From Silvibacterium sp. (GTDB lineage: Bacteria > Acidobacteriota > Terriglobia > Terriglobales > Acidobacteriaceae), in contig JAFAMZ010000383.1 in NCBI GenBank assembly GCA_019232935.1, positions 1-38,633 on the forward strand: 38,633 nucleotides of DNA, given 5' to 3'. Every line of letters begins with the position of its first letter. The stretch's first letter is position 1. A program made the translations under genes and the position numbers. Positions 36,240 to 38,633 of this stretch are shown piece after piece. Below the pieces are notes generated by a model. It saw only the letters and a list, made by a program, of their open reading frames with translations. It did not search any database and was not told where the DNA came from.

Positions 36240-36252
36240 CTTCTATCCCCTG
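36230..36252. terminator. Perfect hairpin at the junction of convergent genes, candidate bidirectional terminator
   Basis: CAGGGGATAG-CTT-CTATCCCCTG; 10-bp stem overlapping the transporter stop (36237-36239) and abutting the M24 peptidase stop (36253). Confidence 0.65.
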
Positions 36253-37434
36253 CTAGATTCGCACCAGCTCCTGCTGCACCCGTCCTGAAACAACTGCGCG
36301 CTCAGCCGAGGTAATCATATTCAGTTCGCTGCGAATCCCGAATTCGTCGAGGTAGATTCCGGGCTCGACTGAAAAGCATGTGTTCGGCAGAATCAGCCGC
36401 TCGTCGTGCGTCTCCAGATTATCGAGGTTTGCGCCGTTGCCATGCAGCGTATTGCTGATATTGTGTCCGGTACGATGAGTGAAATACTTGGCGAAACCGG
36501 CGTCGCGAATCACTTCGCGCGCAGCATCGTCAGCTTGCCACCCGGCAATCGGCTGCCCCCGGTAGAACGCATCCTTCACCGCCTTTACCGCCGCGTCACG
36601 AGCGTTTCGCACCGTTTCAAAAACCTGCTGCTCTTTCATCGAAGGCTCGCGGCCGGCCACGCCTATCCAGGTGATGTCGTAATAACAGGTTCCCGGCCGA
36701 TTCTTGCGGCCCCAAATATCGATAAGCACGAAGTCCCCGTTCCTGATCTCCTTCGCGCCGGACTCAGTCGGCTCGTAGTGCGAGTCCGCGCTGTTTTCGT
36801 TCACCGAAACATTCGGCCCGTTCTCCCACACCAGGTCGGCCCGATGCATCGCCTCCTGCAGCCAGCGCACCATATCGTACTCGTTCACCGGTATCGGAAC
36901 TCCATTTGCGGGGCGCAGGCGCATCCCGATCTCGCGGAATCCTTCCGCCAGAATTTCGTCGATTGCTTTCTGCGCCTCGTAATGGCTCGCGATCTGCTCT
37001 GCCGTCATCACCGCTTCGAAGCGGCTGACCAAATCCGCGGAGCTGACGATCGATTTGCCCATCTCCCGGAGGACGTCCATCGTCCCAGCATCGACCAGCG
37101 AGACATACATGATTGCGTTTCGGGGCGAATACTGCATCGCAATCTTTTCGTATGGAGCGAGCATGGCATCGAGCCCCGTCTCCAGTTCCTGCCAGGACGA
37201 GTAAACGCCCTTCGACCCGCGCAGGGAGTCCAGCCGTCCGGATTCAATCCGATGCACAAGCTTGCGCGGCTCTCCATACGCAGGAATCGCGTAGTACCAG
37301 CGGCGCGTCACATGTGCATTTGCGGGAAGCCCGAGAATGGAATACGCAATGGGGTCGCGGTGGTGATGATCGTAGAAGAGCCATGCGTCGAGTTCCTGCT
37401 CGCGGAGGACCTCCTGAATCGCTTCGATCTTCAT
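36253..37434 (-). CDS. M24 family Xaa-Pro-type metallopeptidase
   Basis: NGDFVLIDIWGRKNRPGTCYYDITWIG, YFTHRTGHNISNTLHGNGANLDN, CFSVEPGIYLDEFGIRSELNMI. Confidence 0.9.
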   Translation of the reverse strand: MKIEAIQEVLREQELDAWLFYDHHHRDPIAYSILGLPANAHVTRRWYYAIPAYGEPRKLVHRIESGRLDSLRGSKGVYSSWQELETGLDAMLAPYEKIAMQYSPRNAIMYVSLVDAGTMDVLREMGKSIVSSADLVSRFEAVMTAEQIASHYEAQKAIDEILAEGFREIGMRLRPANGVPIPVNEYDMVRWLQEAMHRADLVWENGPNVSVNENSADSHYEPTESGAKEIRNGDFVLIDIWGRKNRPGTCYYDITWIGVAGREPSMKEQQVFETVRNARDAAVKAVKDAFYRGQPIAGWQADDAAREVIRDAGFAKYFTHRTGHNISNTLHGNGANLDNLETHDERLILPNTCFSVEPGIYLDEFGIRSELNMITSAERAVVSGRVQQELVRI

Positions 37435-37503
37435 AGAAGAAGCTCCTCAAAGCAATCCAGTCTACCCGAGCCTCGTAAACGCTGGCTAAATGCGGAAAAC
37501 CTT

Positions 37504-38136
37504 CTATTTCCTTGCGTGTGTCTGCGCTGTCTCGGCTGTTACCTGGTCCAGCATCGTATACAGCTTGTTATAGTCGGTTACTTCCACATAGGGAGGGGCG
37601 CCGCCGCTGCGGTCCGTCACGATCCACACAGTTGGCGTCTGATGCACGCCGAGCCGGTCGCCCAGCGCCTGATCGGCCTTCACGTCGGCGGCGAGCTTTC
37701 CCTGGGGATCCATCACGAAAGGAAGCTGTATCCCATGCTGCTGCGCGAATTTCTGCGTAAACGACTGCAAGTCGTCTTTGGTCTCGATGCTCATCTGGTT
37801 GGCGAAGACCGCGTCGCGGTAATCATTGCCCAGACCCTTCTTCTGGGTGTCGAACCAGCGAGCATTCACCGCAGCTTGGAAGCTCCAAATGTGTCCGACC
37901 TTCTCTCCCAGTGGGAAATCGTGCCGCACTAGCGGAATTTTATACTTCGCCGACGCATCCTTCAGGGTTGGGTTCTGCCGCGCGCACATCGGACACTCGA
38001 GATCGGCAAACTCGATCAGCGCCACATGAGTTCCTGGGGGTGGCTTCAGAGCGGACATGTCGTGCTGGGCCTGGCTCAATGGCACTCCCAGCGCCAGAAA
38101 AATTCCACCAAGATAAAGCAGTGCGTTGCGTAGCAT
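37504..38136 (-). CDS. DsbA-like thioredoxin-fold protein
   Basis: Signal peptide; VALIEFADLECPMCARQNPTLKDAS (CPMC active site); HQTPTVWIVTDR cis-Pro-like region. Confidence 0.88.
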   Translation of the reverse strand: MLRNALLYLGGIFLALGVPLSQAQHDMSALKPPPGTHVALIEFADLECPMCARQNPTLKDASAKYKIPLVRHDFPLGEKVGHIWSFQAAVNARWFDTQKKGLGNDYRDAVFANQMSIETKDDLQSFTQKFAQQHGIQLPFVMDPQGKLAADVKADQALGDRLGVHQTPTVWIVTDRSGGAPPYVEVTDYNKLYTMLDQVTAETAQTHARK

Positions 38137-38240
38137 AGGACTAATTCGATTCTATCGCGATTCAATACAATCGACGTAAGCTGGCCGTGAGTGTCACCCC
38201 CCGGAGAGCCGGTAGAAAAAAAGGAGAAGAAGCCCGCTTC

Positions 38241-38633
38241 ATGCGCTATCTGATTGCGTTTCTTGCACTGGCCGGCATCATTGTCTCCAGCCTGGCCCTG
38301 CGCGTCCACTACTCCAACGATGTGCAGCCCTGCGATATCAACGCGCACTGGGATTGCGGCATCGTGAACCACAGCCGTTTTGCGGAGATCCACCACATCC
38401 CCGTCGCTGCGATCGGAGTCGCCGGTTATCTCGTCCTCGGCATCGTCTCGCTGGCCCGCCGGCGCGCTCTGACCTTGATCGGCGCGCTCATTGGCCTCGG
38501 CTTCTCGCTTCATTTAACCGACATCGAGGCACATAAGCTTGAAGTCTATTGTCTTTACTGCGTCATCTCTCAGGGCATCATCGCCCTCATAACTCTCTGT
38601 TCGATCGTTTGGCTCATCCTCCGGCCAAAGAAA
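38241..38633 (+). CDS. vitamin K epoxide reductase (VKOR) family protein, partial at window end
   Basis: MRYLIAFLALAGIIVSSLALRVHYSNDVQPCDINAHWDCGIVNHSRFAEIHHIPVAAIGVAGYLVLG...VYCLYCVISQG; no stop before the window end; AAGGAGAAG RBS. Confidence 0.87.
   Translation, partial: MRYLIAFLALAGIIVSSLALRVHYSNDVQPCDINAHWDCGIVNHSRFAEIHHIPVAAIGVAGYLVLGIVSLARRRALTLIGALIGLGFSLHLTDIEAHKLEVYCLYCVISQGIIALITLCSIVWLILRPKK

Noticed and set aside
36406-37932. 508-aa plus-strand ORF
   Set aside because: Entirely antisense to the M24 peptidase and most of the DsbA-like gene, both with clear family motifs; compositionally typical high-GC shadow ORF.

Overview
This looks like a chromosomal segment from an Acidobacteria-like genome. 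The assignment is inferred from the Oar-like TonB receptor, the gene content and the high GC, and no database search was run. Readable modules from left to right: (1) an Oar-like TonB-dependent receptor; (2) a sulfate assimilation operon cysD-cysN-cysH-tauE/safE; (3) a complete Tad/Flp (type IVc) pilus locus in two divergent arms. The minus arm is flp-flp-tadV-cpaB-cpaC-tadZ-tadA-tadB-tadC, followed by tiny ORFs and a DUF192 gene. The plus arm is a polytopic membrane protein, a Tad-domain beta-helix protein and two TadE-like proteins; (4) a HAD hydrolase and murG, then four minus-strand genes, then murC; (5) a beta-propeller-like protein, a SnoaL-like protein, an S10 peptidase, PPK2, an Nramp-like transporter, an M24 peptidase, and a DsbA-like/VKOR pair at the right edge. 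The strongest candidate for something undescribed is a run of three tiny ORFs (27-31 aa), absent from the supplied ORF track, between tadC and the DUF192 gene. Two of them are obvious paralogs (21 of 30 aligned residues identical by hand count) with near-identical Shine-Dalgarno regions. Other notable points are a vestigial APS-kinase domain on CysN without a Walker A motif, a pseudopilin-like protein with an NG-repeat beta-helix tail translationally coupled to a GT-C-like membrane protein, an Nramp homolog with altered metal-site motifs, and hairpins that overlap or abut stop codons. I saw no CRISPR array, rRNA, tRNA or transposase.
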